A stretch of 64,000 nucleotides of DNA from Chryseobacterium herbae (GCF_025154075.1 NZ_JAOAMU010000007.1:291001-355000); one strand, 5' to 3'. Positions 33,141 through 42,424 are shown, counted from the first letter of the stretch. Notes: generated by a model from the letters alone, not told the origin. Numbers and translations are program-made.

Positions 33141-34057
33141 TTTTTTTGGTAATCGCTAAGGCGCAAAGGCTTTACAATGACGCTGTTGTTAAGGCGCAAT
33201 AAAATCAAAGATTTTCAGCAAGGTTTACTGAATCAATGTTTTTACAGGAACGGAATGTAGCGGCTCTGCCATAAACCTTATAGGTTTCGAAAACCTATAA
33301 GGTTTTATAACGATGGTACTAAGGTTTAAAAAATCAAGATTTTAGAAGTAATCAAATTTTATCGCAGATAAAATCCTTGCGTCTTAAAGCATAAAGAAGG
33401 TAAGAATCTTTGCGACTTTGCGGAAAACCAACACATTAAATAAACTAACTTTTTTTTGGTAAACGCCAAGGCGCAAAAGTTTTACAATGATGCTGTAGTT
33501 AGGACGCAAAAAAAATCAACGATTTTCAGTAAGGTTTATTGAATTGATGTTTTTACAGGAACGGAATGTAGCAGCTCTGTCATAAACCTTATAGGTTTCG
33601 AAAACCTATAAGGTTTGAATAAATACGACCAATTCATCTACAATAATTTTAATCGTTGATAGACTCCTCATAATGACGGTATTAAATTTTATCGCAGATA
33701 AAATCCTTGCGTCTTACAACATAAAGCAGGTAAGGATCCTTGCGACTTTGCAAAAAACCAACACATTAAATAAACTAACTTTTTTTTTGGTAAACGCGAA
33801 GACGCAAGGGTTTTACAATGATGCTGTTTTAAGACGCAATAAAATCAAAGATTTTCAGCAAGGTTTACTGAATTGATATTTTTATAGTCATAAATCTATA
33901 AGGTTTTATTAAGGGCTAAGAAAATCAAGATTTTTCAGTAAGATTTACCGTATAGAGATTTGAGCAGTAATCAATTTTATCTTCGATAAAATCCTTGCGT
34001 CTTAAAACATAAAGCAGGTGAGAATCCTTGCGACTTGGCGAAAAACCAACAAATTAA
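33141..34057. repeat. Three tandem copies of a 270-331-bp intergenic repeat
   Basis: Each unit opens with a T run and GGTAA(A/T)CGC(T/C)AAGGCGCAAA and closes with CTTGCGACTTTGCGAAAAACCAACA. Copies run about 33141-33450, 33451-33780 and 33781-34057. The ends of a unit are themselves roughly inverted (GCGCAAAG versus CTTTGCG). Copies 1 and 2 hold a perfect 15-bp palindrome with a CGA spacer (33273-33305, 33584-33616); in copy 3 it has decayed. The region has no supported gene. It accounts for most of the gap between the GT2 gene and the next gene. Confidence 0.85.
33273..33305. repeat. Perfect 15-bp palindrome in repeat copy 1
   Basis: AAACCTTATAGGTTT and AAACCTATAAGGTTT are exact reverse complements around CGA. 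An exact copy occurs at 33584-33616. Confidence 0.9.
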
Positions 34058-34140
34058 CCCAACACATTTCAACAAATCAAAAAATACAAAATATTAGCAG
34101 ATAACGCAATTACACAACCATTTCCGAAGCCATTTTTCTT

Positions 34141-34148
34141 TATATTTG
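34141..34148 (+). promoter_or_regulatory. -7 promoter box of the following lipoprotein gene
   Basis: TATATTTG matches TAnnTTTG and ends 17 bases before the TTG start at 34165. Confidence 0.6.
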
Positions 34149-34164
34149 TGTGTAATTTATAAAA

Positions 34165-34542
34165 TTGATAACACAGCAAAACAAGCCGGTAAAATTTATT
34201 TTCATCATTTTTTCCTTTCTGTCTCTGTCTTCCTGCACCTCTTCCAGACTTCTGGGATCCTGGGAATTCATAGATTTATATGATGGAGTAGTGACTGAAA
34301 TTGACACATTGAAGTCCAAAGAAAATAATTCCAAATATGGAACAGGAACTTTGACTTTCAATAAAGACAATTTCTTTATTTCAATGGAAGAATCGGGGAG
34401 TTATCAAAGAAAAAATAAAACTTTGAAGATGAAATATCCTGCTGTAGATACTGTTGTGATGAATATTTCTTATGAAAGCAAAAATTATTTATTACTGTCA
34501 GCGGGGAAGGATCCGAAAACCTGGTTTTACAGGAAAAAATAA
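34165..34542 (+). CDS. Small lipoprotein, lipocalin-like
   Basis: The 125-residue product starts with TTG 34165, because no in-frame ATG precedes the lipobox and the -7 box lies 17 bases before. A lipoprotein signal (FLSLSSCTSS) is followed by a GSWEF start, beta strands and a WFYRKK end, a pattern similar to small lipocalin-like proteins of Bacteroidetes. The family is not certain. It is probably anchored in the outer membrane or inner leaflet. It is followed after 18 bases by the DUF3667 gene. Confidence 0.6.
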   Translation: MITQQNKPVKFIFIIFSFLSLSSCTSSRLLGSWEFIDLYDGVVTEIDTLKSKENNSKYGTGTLTFNKDNFFISMEESGSYQRKNKTLKMKYPAVDTVVMNISYESKNYLLLSAGKDPKTWFYRKK

Positions 34543-34560
34543 AATATACAGATTTTTACA

Positions 34561-35289
34561 ATGAACCCAAAAAGCTGTTTGAACTGCGGTTATGAGATCT
34601 CCGGTGAGTTTTGTTCTCATTGCGGACAGAAAGCAGATACAGCAAGAATTACCCCTCATTCATTGATTAAAAGTGATATTTTAGGATCGATCTGGCATAT
34701 AGAAGAAAGGTTTTTCAGAACATTGAAACACATTTTATTTGGCCCTGGAAGAATGGCGATGGATTATATTTCCGGGAAAAGAATTAAATATTACAATCTG
34801 TTTTCATTATTGCTTATTTTGTTCGGATTCAATGTGTTAACAATGCATTTTTACTTAGATCTGAACCCTGCGGAAATTCCGAAAGACAGTGCTAAAATCC
34901 TGCACTTTTTTTCCAAATATTCCAAAACCATCCTTTTTGTAATCATCCCAATGTTGGGGGTCAATGCTTTTTTCATTTTCAAAAGGATAAAATTGAATAT
35001 TGCCGAGCATTTTATCATCGGAACAGTAAGCCTGTTAGGAATTTTAATCCTATTTTTGTTTAATGATATGGTAAGTCTTATCGGTCTGTGGCAACCTGCA
35101 GCGAAGATTTTTGCTATTCTGGATAAGGCTTCAGTTGTACTTCTCATTCTCTTTCCGGCAGTTACGTATTGGAATGCATTTAAAAATTCATACTCAAAAC
35201 CGGGCCTGCTTTGGAGAGTATCGGTACTGTATGTCCTGATGGGAATAGAAAGTCTTGCTATAATTATGATTTTATATAGAATATTTTAA
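34561..35289 (+). CDS. DUF3667-type membrane protein with zinc ribbon
   Basis: The 242-residue protein begins with a zinc ribbon (CLNCGYEISGEFCSHCG, two CxxC pairs). About five hydrophobic segments and the family stretch RFFRTLKHILFGPGRMA follow, with DYISGKRIKYYNLFSLLL. These are the marks of the DUF3667 family of Bacteroidetes. The function is unknown. It lies between two lipoprotein-like genes with 7-18-base gaps. Confidence 0.82.
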   Translation: MNPKSCLNCGYEISGEFCSHCGQKADTARITPHSLIKSDILGSIWHIEERFFRTLKHILFGPGRMAMDYISGKRIKYYNLFSLLLILFGFNVLTMHFYLDLNPAEIPKDSAKILHFFSKYSKTILFVIIPMLGVNAFFIFKRIKLNIAEHFIIGTVSLLGILILFLFNDMVSLIGLWQPAAKIFAILDKASVVLLILFPAVTYWNAFKNSYSKPGLLWRVSVLYVLMGIESLAIIMILYRIF

Positions 35290-35296
35290 ATTGAAT

Positions 35297-35998
35297 ATGA
35301 AAAAAATATGGTACACATCACTGCTTGTAGCGGCGGTTTCCTGCGGAAAAGTTTCTCCGAAAGGAACTATTGAAAGGAAAGACGTGGATGTTTCAGAATT
35401 TGTGAATCTGGATCTGGAAGGTAAGTTCCGTGTATTTTATGCCAGAGGGGATAAGAATTTTGTGGAAATTGAAACCTATCCAAATGTAGCCGGCAATCTG
35501 GATGTAGATGTAAAAGACAAGACCCTTTTTATCAAAGAAAAACGGTGTACAAAAGGAGTAGATTTCTATAATGTGACGATTTATTCAAAATATAATCTTG
35601 AAAAAGTAGCTGTTGCAGACTCTGTGGAAATGAACATTTCGAGTGAAATTAAGACCGACAATTTTAGGCTTAATTTAAAAAATAATGCTACATTTATGGG
35701 TTCAGTGAACACGAGAAGAGCAGAAATTGATATGCAGAATAAAAGCCGGGCCAACTTTTTGGGACTGACTAAAAACGCCGTGATAAAGATCTCAGACACA
35801 GCAAGTCTGATCGCTCCTTACTGGAAAATAGAAAACCTGAATATTGATTCTAAAAACGGAAACTACGCAGAAGTTAATGTGAAAGATTCTCTCAAAGGAA
35901 ATATTCAGAACACTGCAAAATTCATCTATTACAACAACCCGATCCGTGCCTTTAAAATTGATAAGCAGGCTCGTGTGGAAAACAAGAAATTGGATTAA
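35297..35998 (+). CDS. GIN-domain (DUF2807) lipoprotein
   Basis: The 233-residue product starts MKKIWYTSLLVAAVSCGK, a lipoprotein signal with a Cys at residue 16. The beta-solenoid-like body (NLDLEGKFRVFYARGD, ADSVEMNISSE, NKSRANFLGL) matches the GIN/DUF2807 putative adhesin-head domain. Such domains sit on the cell surface. The start is ATG 35297, 9 bases after the preceding stop (TTG 35291 is rejected). The three genes 34165-35998 probably form one unit. Confidence 0.78.
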   Translation: MKKIWYTSLLVAAVSCGKVSPKGTIERKDVDVSEFVNLDLEGKFRVFYARGDKNFVEIETYPNVAGNLDVDVKDKTLFIKEKRCTKGVDFYNVTIYSKYNLEKVAVADSVEMNISSEIKTDNFRLNLKNNATFMGSVNTRRAEIDMQNKSRANFLGLTKNAVIKISDTASLIAPYWKIENLNIDSKNGNYAEVNVKDSLKGNIQNTAKFIYYNNPIRAFKIDKQARVENKKLD

Positions 35999-36012
35999 TT
36001 AAAATAGAAAGG

Positions 36013-36491
36013 AAGATGGGAGATGGAAGAGGGAAGTTATCATAGGCAAAAAAGAAATGGATGAGTTTCAAATTTGAGAAATTGATTATTTGGCAAAAAT
36101 CTATGGATTTCGGGGAGATTATCTTTAAATTGTCCCAGGGTTTTCCAAAAGATGAAGCTTTTAATCTGACTTCTCAGATAAGGAGGGCGTCAGATTCAGT
36201 AGGACTTAATATTTCAGAAGGAAGTATTTTACAGTCGAAACCGGAATTTAAGAAATTTCTTGGATATGCAATCCGTTCTTTAGCTGAAACCGTGACCTGC
36301 CTGTATAAGGCAAAAAATCGAAATTATATTTCAGAAGAAGAATTCAGGACCTTGTATAATGAGAGTTATAATTTAATGAATCAGATTATAGCTTTTAGAA
36401 ACCAGTTAAAGGATTAAGGAGTAGAAGTCGGATTAATAAAATTAAAAAATAAGTGGAAGTTGGAAATTGAGACAAAAATCTCTCCCATCTT
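36013..36491. mobile_element. Possible small cassette: IVS-type gene between inverted repeats
   Basis: AAGATGGGAGA at 36013-36023 and its exact reverse complement TCTCCCATCTT at 36481-36491 flank the four-helix-bundle gene at 36061-36417. Longer GGAAG/CTTCC-rich flanks extend the similarity imperfectly on both sides. No transposase is present. It is a MITE-like candidate only. Confidence 0.4.
36061..36417 (+). CDS. Four-helix-bundle protein (23S rRNA IVS type)
   Basis: The 118-residue protein has KFEKLIIWQKSMDFGEII, LTSQIRRASDSVGLNISEGS, FKKFLGYAIRSLAETVTCL and NQIIAFRNQLK. These are the four helices of the family that includes the protein encoded in 23S rRNA intervening sequences and bAvd accessory proteins of diversity-generating retroelements. 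Here it is neither in an rRNA gene nor next to a reverse transcriptase. The inverted-repeat flanks at 36013-36023 and 36481-36491 suggest a small mobile cassette. A nucleic-acid-binding role is known for the family. Confidence 0.8.
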   Translation: MSFKFEKLIIWQKSMDFGEIIFKLSQGFPKDEAFNLTSQIRRASDSVGLNISEGSILQSKPEFKKFLGYAIRSLAETVTCLYKAKNRNYISEEEFRTLYNESYNLMNQIIAFRNQLKD

Positions 36492-36612
36492 AAAAAGGCT
36501 TCATCTTCCAAACAAAAACAAACAGAATAGTAAAACAAAAGCAGGAACTTTGAATTTGGACGTAGAATTTCCTCCATCTTCAAACTTCCAGCTTCCAAAC
36601 TTAAATACACAT

Positions 36613-38328
36613 ATGACAACATTAGAAAAAGCGCAACTTTGGTTAAGTGATACATTCGATAAAGAAACAAGAGATGCTGTACAGGCATTGATCGACAGCA
36701 ATTCCCCGGATCTGGAAGATTCTTTTTACAGAGAACTTGAATTCGGAACTGGAGGAATGAGAGGTATCATGGGAGTAGGAACCAACCGCTTGAATAAATA
36801 TACATTGGGACAGGCTACACAGGGACTGGCCAATTATATGCTTCAGCAGTTTAAAGGAGAGGAAATTAAAGTAGCGATTGCTTATGACGTTCGCCATAAT
36901 TCAAAAGAATTCGGGAAACTTGTTGCTGATGTTTTAACAGCAAACGGAATTAAAGTACTTCTTTTCAAGGATCACAGACCAACTCCTGAATTATCTTTTA
37001 CCGTAAGAGACAAAAAATGTAACGGAGGAATTGTATTGACCGCATCTCACAATCCACCTGAATACAACGGGTATAAAGTATACTGGAACGATGGCGCACA
37101 GATTGTACCGCCCCATGATGAAGCCATTATCAATGAAGTATATTCTGTGAAATTTGACGAAATTAAATTTGATGGAAATGATGATCTGATCGAATGGATC
37201 GGGGAAGAGCAGGACGACGTGTATATCGATGCCTGTCTTGAAAATTCTACATACCAGAATGTAGGGAAAGAGAATTTAAATATCGTTTTCACGTCTATTC
37301 ACGGGACAACATATACTACGATTCCGAAAGCTTTGGAAAAAGCGGGATTCAAAAAAGTGGATCTGGTAAAAGAACAGATGATTCCAAGCGGTAATTTTAC
37401 GACGGTAGAATCTCCAAACCCGGAAGAACCTGCCGCACTGGAAATGGCGATGGATCTGGCAAGAATTACCAATGCTGATATCGTCATCGGAACAGATCCG
37501 GATGGTGACAGATTAGGAATTGCCGTAAGAAATCTGGATGGAGACATGCAGCTTCTGAATGGGAATCAAACCAATACAATCCTTACTTACTATATTTTAA
37601 ATGAGTGGAGAAAGCAGGGAAGAATCACCGGAAAAGAGTTCATTGGTTCTACGATTGTAACTTCAGATATTTTCTTTGATATTGCTCAGAAATTCGGAGT
37701 TGAATGTAAGTCCGGACTGACAGGATTCAAATGGATCGGAAAAATGATCCGTGAAGCGGAAGGAACACAAAAATTTGTCTGCGGTGGTGAAGAAAGTTTC
37801 GGTTTTATGACCGGAGATTTTGTTCGCGATAAAGATTCATGCGGAAGTATCCTTGTGGCATGTGAAATTGCTGCATGGTGCAAAGCCAACGGTAGAACAA
37901 TGTATCAGTACATGATTGAGATCTATGAAGATCTGGGAATGTATTACGAAGGACTGGTGAATATTGTCAGAAAAGGAAAAGAAGGTGCTGAAGAAATTCA
38001 GAATATGATGAAAAATTTCCGTGAGAATCCACCAAAAGAACTGGCAGGATCACTGGTAGAAGAAGTGAAAGACTTTAAAGAACAGACCAGTTTCACTGTT
38101 TCAAAAAATGAAACAAAAGTAATGAACGACATTCCAAAATCGAATGTACTGATTTATTATACCCAGGACGGAACCAAAGTTTGTGTAAGACCTTCAGGAA
38201 CAGAACCGAAAATTAAATTTTATATCTCTGTAAAAGACACGGTAACGTCTGAAGCAGATTTTAAAAATAAACTGCAATTATTAGAAGCTAAAATCGAGGA
38301 TGTAAGAAAAGATTTGAAATTAGATTAA
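36613..38328 (+). CDS. Phospho-sugar mutase (phosphoglucomutase/phosphomannomutase)
   Basis: The 571-residue alpha-D-phosphohexomutase has the catalytic Ser145 in TASHNPPEYNGYK and the Mg-binding loop DPDGDR (about residue 295). The sugar-binding loop is CGGEESFG and the phosphate loop RPSGTEPKIK lies near the end. The size, about 570 residues, fits the PGM2-like group that interconverts glucose/mannose phosphates or acts on ribose phosphate. The start is ATG 36613, because the 51 codons before it run through GGAAG/CTTCC repeat DNA and are not conserved-looking. Confidence 0.88.
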   Translation: MTTLEKAQLWLSDTFDKETRDAVQALIDSNSPDLEDSFYRELEFGTGGMRGIMGVGTNRLNKYTLGQATQGLANYMLQQFKGEEIKVAIAYDVRHNSKEFGKLVADVLTANGIKVLLFKDHRPTPELSFTVRDKKCNGGIVLTASHNPPEYNGYKVYWNDGAQIVPPHDEAIINEVYSVKFDEIKFDGNDDLIEWIGEEQDDVYIDACLENSTYQNVGKENLNIVFTSIHGTTYTTIPKALEKAGFKKVDLVKEQMIPSGNFTTVESPNPEEPAALEMAMDLARITNADIVIGTDPDGDRLGIAVRNLDGDMQLLNGNQTNTILTYYILNEWRKQGRITGKEFIGSTIVTSDIFFDIAQKFGVECKSGLTGFKWIGKMIREAEGTQKFVCGGEESFGFMTGDFVRDKDSCGSILVACEIAAWCKANGRTMYQYMIEIYEDLGMYYEGLVNIVRKGKEGAEEIQNMMKNFRENPPKELAGSLVEEVKDFKEQTSFTVSKNETKVMNDIPKSNVLIYYTQDGTKVCVRPSGTEPKIKFYISVKDTVTSEADFKNKLQLLEAKIEDVRKDLKLD

Positions 38329-38391
38329 TCTTACAAATCGTGAAAAAATGAATGTGGTAAGCAATTATTAGTAAATTTAAATAAAAATAAA

Positions 38392-39645
38392 GTGAAAGTT
38401 TCAAAATTAGCGGCGAACCTGATTGGTTCCGAAATCGTAAAAATTGGTAATGAAGTAAATGATTTAAAAGCAAAAGGAGCGGAGATAGCCAATCTTACTA
38501 TTGGTGACCTGAATTCTAATCTATATCCTATCCCGGCACTGCTGAAGGAAGAGATTCAGAAAGCATATCAGAATAATCTGACGAATTATCCGCCTGCCAA
38601 CGGACTTTTATCTTTAAGAACAGAAGTTTCCAAAGACCTGAAAAACAGATGGAACCTGGATTATTCACCGAACGATATTTTAATTACTGCGGGATCAAGA
38701 CCTTTGATTTATGCAGTTTACAAAACCATTGTAGATGAAGGTGATAAAGTAGTATATCCTACACCGTCTTGGAACAACAACCATTACGCTTACCTTACTT
38801 CCGCAGAAGCTGTAGAAGTGAAAACCACTCCTGAAAATAATTTCCTTCCGACAGCAGACGATCTGAGACCTCATTTAGGCGGTGCCGTTCTGTTAGCGCT
38901 TTGTTCACCATTAAATCCTACAGGAACAATGTTTACAAGACAGCAGCTTTCAGATATCTGTGAACTGGTTCTTGAAGAAAACAAAAAAAGAAGAGCAGAT
39001 GAAAAGCCGTTGTACCTGATGTACGACCAGATCTATTCTAACCTTACTTTCGGTGCAGAACATGTAGATCCTGTTTCTCTTTTCCCTGAACTTAAGGAAT
39101 ACACTATTTATATCGATGGAATCTCTAAATGCCTTGCTGCAACAGGTGTACGTGTAGGATGGGGATTCGGTCCTGCTCATATTTTGGATAAAATGAAAGC
39201 TCTTCTGACGCACGTTGGAGCATGGGCGCCAAAACCTGAACAGGAAGCTACCGCAAAATTCTATGAAAACCCTGAAAATGTAAATGTTTTCGTGGAAGAT
39301 TTCAAAGGAAAATTAGAAGAAAGCTTAAAAGTTCTTCACGGTGGAATTCAGGATCTGAAAGCAAAAGGATTGTCAGTAGAAAGCATCGAGCCAATGGGAG
39401 CTCTATATCTTACCATCAGACTGGATTATATCGGAAAAACAAAACCTGACGGATCTGTGATTGAAAATTCTTCCGACTTAGTTTTCTATCTGATTAATGA
39501 TGCCGGTGTTGCTCTTGTACCATTCTCAGCTTTCGGAGAAGCAAAGTCTGAACCTTGGTTCCGTGCTTCCGTAGGAGGTTTGGCTGTGGATGAGATCAAG
39601 GTGATGCTTCCGAAGCTTGAAAATGCTTTAAATAATCTTAAATAG
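38392..39645 (+). CDS. Pyridoxal-phosphate aminotransferase, aspartate-aminotransferase-like
   Basis: The 417-residue fold-type I enzyme starts with GTG. It has the LTNYPPANGLLSLR substrate region, ILITAGSRPLIYA, CSPLNPTGTMF, the YDQIYSNL Tyr-x-x-YxxL segment, and the SKCLAATGVRVGWG lysine motif that forms the PLP Schiff base. The terminal arginine that binds the substrate carboxylate is in PWFRASVGG. The substrate is an amino acid, probably aspartate or an aromatic type. It follows the mutase gene by about 60 bases. Confidence 0.85.
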   Translation: MKVSKLAANLIGSEIVKIGNEVNDLKAKGAEIANLTIGDLNSNLYPIPALLKEEIQKAYQNNLTNYPPANGLLSLRTEVSKDLKNRWNLDYSPNDILITAGSRPLIYAVYKTIVDEGDKVVYPTPSWNNNHYAYLTSAEAVEVKTTPENNFLPTADDLRPHLGGAVLLALCSPLNPTGTMFTRQQLSDICELVLEENKKRRADEKPLYLMYDQIYSNLTFGAEHVDPVSLFPELKEYTIYIDGISKCLAATGVRVGWGFGPAHILDKMKALLTHVGAWAPKPEQEATAKFYENPENVNVFVEDFKGKLEESLKVLHGGIQDLKAKGLSVESIEPMGALYLTIRLDYIGKTKPDGSVIENSSDLVFYLINDAGVALVPFSAFGEAKSEPWFRASVGGLAVDEIKVMLPKLENALNNLK

Positions 39646-39646
39646 T

Positions 39647-39742
39647 TTTTTAATGTAACAATCTAATAATGTATCAATGTAACAATTCCGGTATTTACAA
39701 TATTCGTAAACTGTTAGATTGATACATTGTTACATTAAAAAT
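39647..39742. repeat. AATGTAACAATC-type inverted repeat
   Basis: TTTTTAATGTAACAATCTAATAATGTATCAAT (39647-39678) faces ATTGATACATTGTTACATTAAAA (39718-39740), so the arms pair except for a short bulge. Similar words reappear near 45.90-45.98 kb before atpD. Confidence 0.8.
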
Positions 39743-39752
39743 AAAAATAGAT

Positions 39753-39830
39753 GCTTCGACTTCGCTCAGCATGACACCCTTATAGTCAATAGGTAGTATT
39801 AGCAGTGTCACGCTGAGCGCAGTCGAAGCG
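39753..39830. repeat. GCTTCGAC...GTCGAAGC inverted repeat, imperfect copy
   Basis: GCTTCGACTTCGCTCAGCATGACAC (39753-39777) faces GTGTCACGCTGAGCGCAGTCGAAGC (39805-39829) with few mismatches. A perfect relative is at 43018-43093. Confidence 0.85.
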
Positions 39831-39868
39831 TTTTTGAAAATAAAATATAAATAAATCGGGTTATATTA

Positions 39869-40489
39869 ATGAAATTTCCCAAAAAGCTCTTTCTGGAAAC
39901 CAAGCTGTTGAGTTATTCAACCTTAGGAATTATAGTTTTGGTAATTCTAAGTGTGTGGCTTTCAGGAAAAGGTTCTCACAGATCTTTATTTCAGAATTCA
40001 ATCTTATCCACATCCATTTTAGCGGGTACCTTTTTTCTGTTTATCAGCTTAGGATTGTATTATGGTCTGAAATTGAAAGAAAATGTAGGAAGTGTGTTAA
40101 ATAAACATAGGTTAAAAAAATATTCTGATAATGTTCCGGCAGTGGATGGTTTCGATTTTGACCCTCCTGTTGTTGGTGATGGCATAGCAGCAGCGATACT
40201 GTCTGTTATTTTGTGGATTATATTTACCATTGTTTTTGCAGCACTTTTATATTTTTTAGGATTTTTGTTTTGGGCAGCTGTTTTATTTTTTACTGCCATG
40301 CTGTATTGGATTTTTTTCAGGGCCTTGCGTCTGGTATTTAAAAATTCAGGAAAATGTAAAGGAAATATACTGAAAAGCCTTACTTTCGGACTGTTTTACT
40401 CTTTACTCTATATCTCCTGGATCTACGGAATTATCTTTTTAGCGAATTATATGACTCATTATTCAGAAACCATAACTTTTAATTTATAA
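39869..40489 (+). CDS. Membrane protein of unknown family
   Basis: The 206-residue protein has about five hydrophobic segments, including LGIIVLVILSVWL, ILAGTFFLFISLGLYYGL and IYGIIFLANYM. A soluble Asp-rich loop (FDFDPPVVGDG) separates the halves. No family is recognised. It lies three bases before kdsB, so it may be an envelope-related cotranscribed protein. Confidence 0.6.
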   Translation: MKFPKKLFLETKLLSYSTLGIIVLVILSVWLSGKGSHRSLFQNSILSTSILAGTFFLFISLGLYYGLKLKENVGSVLNKHRLKKYSDNVPAVDGFDFDPPVVGDGIAAAILSVILWIIFTIVFAALLYFLGFLFWAAVLFFTAMLYWIFFRALRLVFKNSGKCKGNILKSLTFGLFYSLLYISWIYGIIFLANYMTHYSETITFNL

Positions 40490-40492
40490 TCA

Positions 40493-41215
40493 ATGAAAAT
40501 CATAGCTGTCATTCCTGCACGTTACGAAGCAAGCCGCTTTCCTGCAAAGCTGATGCAGATGCTGGGTGAAAAAACCGTGATCACGACGACCTATCAGAAT
40601 GTAGCGGAAACAGGACTGTTCGACGAAGTATTTGTAGCGACGGATTCAGAAATTATTTTTGAAGAAATCGTGAAAAACGGAGGAAAAGCCGTGATGACCG
40701 GACAGCATGAAACCGGCAGCGACCGTATTGCAGAGGCCGTACAGAACATCGATTGTGATATTGTGATCAATGTTCAGGGTGATGAACCTTTCCTTAAATT
40801 AGAGCCTCTGAGACAGCTTATCGACGTTTTTAAAGATGATGACAACCAGGAAATCTCTCTGGCATCCTTAAAAATAAAACTGACGGAAAAAGCAGAAATC
40901 GAAAACCCGAATAACGTCAAAGTGATTACCGATAACAATGGATTTGCGCTTTATTTCAGCCGTTCTGTGATTCCTTTTCATAGAGAAGTTTCTTATGATG
41001 TGAGTTATTTTAAGCATATCGGAGTCTACGCTTTCAGAAAACATGCGCTGCTTCAGTTCTCCAAACTGGAAATGAAACCGTTGGAAATATCAGAAAAGAT
41101 AGAATGTATCCGTTATCTTGAATATGGGATGAAAATCAAACTGATAGAAACCAATTTCATCGGAGTAGGGATCGATACACCGGAAGATTTGGAGAAAGCG
41201 AGGAAATTAATTTGA
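40493..41215 (+). CDS. kdsB: 3-deoxy-manno-octulosonate cytidylyltransferase
   Basis: The 240-residue protein has the KdsB N-terminus IPARYEASRFPAKLM, then VFVATDSEII, INVQGDEPFL and YFSRSVIPFHRE. These bind CTP and KDO. It activates KDO for lipopolysaccharide inner-core synthesis in the cytoplasm. It starts 3 bases after the preceding membrane-protein gene. Length is normal. Confidence 0.94.
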   Translation: MKIIAVIPARYEASRFPAKLMQMLGEKTVITTTYQNVAETGLFDEVFVATDSEIIFEEIVKNGGKAVMTGQHETGSDRIAEAVQNIDCDIVINVQGDEPFLKLEPLRQLIDVFKDDDNQEISLASLKIKLTEKAEIENPNNVKVITDNNGFALYFSRSVIPFHREVSYDVSYFKHIGVYAFRKHALLQFSKLEMKPLEISEKIECIRYLEYGMKIKLIETNFIGVGIDTPEDLEKARKLI

Positions 41216-41329
41216 AAATGAATTAATTTGGAAATTTGAAATTGCATAAGTGAAAAGCATGACTGATGTTCAACGCTTTTGTTTTTTCGCCCAATTCCTC
41301 TTATATTTGAATGAATATACAAGCTGTAC

Positions 41330-41725
41330 ATGAGGATTTTATTTTTAATAATATTATTTTGCTGTTCAAATCTGAAATGTCAGAACTTGAATAATAAGAA
41401 ATTTTATGCCCAAATTAATCATGGCTGTCGAGCAACCACCAATGGAGCGATTGATATCTACAGATTTCTTGTGTTGGAATTTAAAAATAATAAAATTTAT
41501 CCATCGTATTTGGTCATACCATCTCAACAGCAAAGTGTGAAAGAACCTGTTAATTATAAATTTGAAAATAAAGTAGTATATCTTGCCAAACCATTAGAGT
41601 TTGAAGAAGATCTGGGATCCGTTTTCACCTATATCAATGGAAATCTGATCTCCAAAAAGAAACATAATGAATCGAAATTTGTTTTTAGACCTTCTTTAGA
41701 CCATTATTTTAAAAGAAATAAATGA
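41330..41725 (+). CDS. Exported protein, unknown function
   Basis: The 131-residue product has a signal peptide (ILFLIILFCCSNLKCQ), with a small beta-rich body. No family or catalytic motif is visible. Its stop overlaps the start of the next gene by four bases (ATGA-type overlap), so it is cotranscribed with the LolA-like protein. Confidence 0.6.
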   Translation: MRILFLIILFCCSNLKCQNLNNKKFYAQINHGCRATTNGAIDIYRFLVLEFKNNKIYPSYLVIPSQQQSVKEPVNYKFENKVVYLAKPLEFEEDLGSVFTYINGNLISKKKHNESKFVFRPSLDHYFKRNK

Positions 41726-42384
41726 AAAAAATAATATACTTAGTCCTTTTAACGTTCGCAACTTCATTGTATTCTCAGACTGCAAAGGAAATCATAGACA
41801 AAAATATAGAACTGTCCGGAGGACTGACGAATTGGAAACTCTTAAATTCAGTCCTGTTGCAAGGGAAAGTAATCCTGGGAATCAAGGATGAATATCCTAT
41901 TAAAATTTATCAGCAGCGCCCCAATCTGACCAAAACGGTGATCAGCATCAGTGGAAAAGAGACGGCCATTGAAGGCTTTGACGGAACTAAAGGATATGCA
42001 ATGAATTACGCCACCAACAAACTTCAGGTATATCCCGAGTATGTGTCAGAAAGCTTTGATAATGATTTCATTGACTGGGAAAGCAAAGGATTTGAAGCCA
42101 AATATGTTGGAAAAGAAAAAATAGGGGAGATCTACTGTCATAAAGTGGAACTGACGAAAAATGTCAATAAGAACATCTACTATTTTGACGTGAAAACGTA
42201 TATGCTTTTAAAAGAGATTAAAAAAGATGATACACTGATCTATTCGGATTATAAAAAAGCAGGAAATCTGGTTATGGCTTTCAGAATAGAATCTTCAAGC
42301 ACCAAAAAAGACGGTGATTATATGATGATCCTGAACAGAATAGACATCAATAAAGTATTTCCTGCCAATATATTTAAGTTTTAA
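41722..42384 (+). CDS. LolA-like outer-membrane lipoprotein-sorting protein
   Basis: The 220-residue protein has a signal peptide (IIYLVLLTFATSLYSQ). The body is a LolA/LolB-type fold: ELSGGLTNWKLLNSVLLQGK, YQQRPNLTKTVIS, AIEGFDGTKGYAMN, and a YYFDVKTYMLLKEIKK stretch. It probably carries lipophilic cargo in the periplasm or at the outer membrane. It overlaps the preceding gene by 4 bases. Confidence 0.75.
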   Translation: MKKIIYLVLLTFATSLYSQTAKEIIDKNIELSGGLTNWKLLNSVLLQGKVILGIKDEYPIKIYQQRPNLTKTVISISGKETAIEGFDGTKGYAMNYATNKLQVYPEYVSESFDNDFIDWESKGFEAKYVGKEKIGEIYCHKVELTKNVNKNIYYFDVKTYMLLKEIKKDDTLIYSDYKKAGNLVMAFRIESSSTKKDGDYMMILNRIDINKVFPANIFKF

Positions 42385-42424
42385 TCAAATAAATCCGGCA
42401 AAAATGCCAACTAAATTGTAAAAA

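Noticed and set aside
33673..33876. A 67-codon frame inside the tandem repeats
   Set aside because: It is made entirely of repeat sequence, differs between copies, and has no own start signals.
36460..36612. Upstream extension of the phospho-sugar mutase by 51 codons
   Set aside because: The added sequence is GGAAG/CTTCC repeat DNA and the family starts near the MTTLEKAQ methionine.
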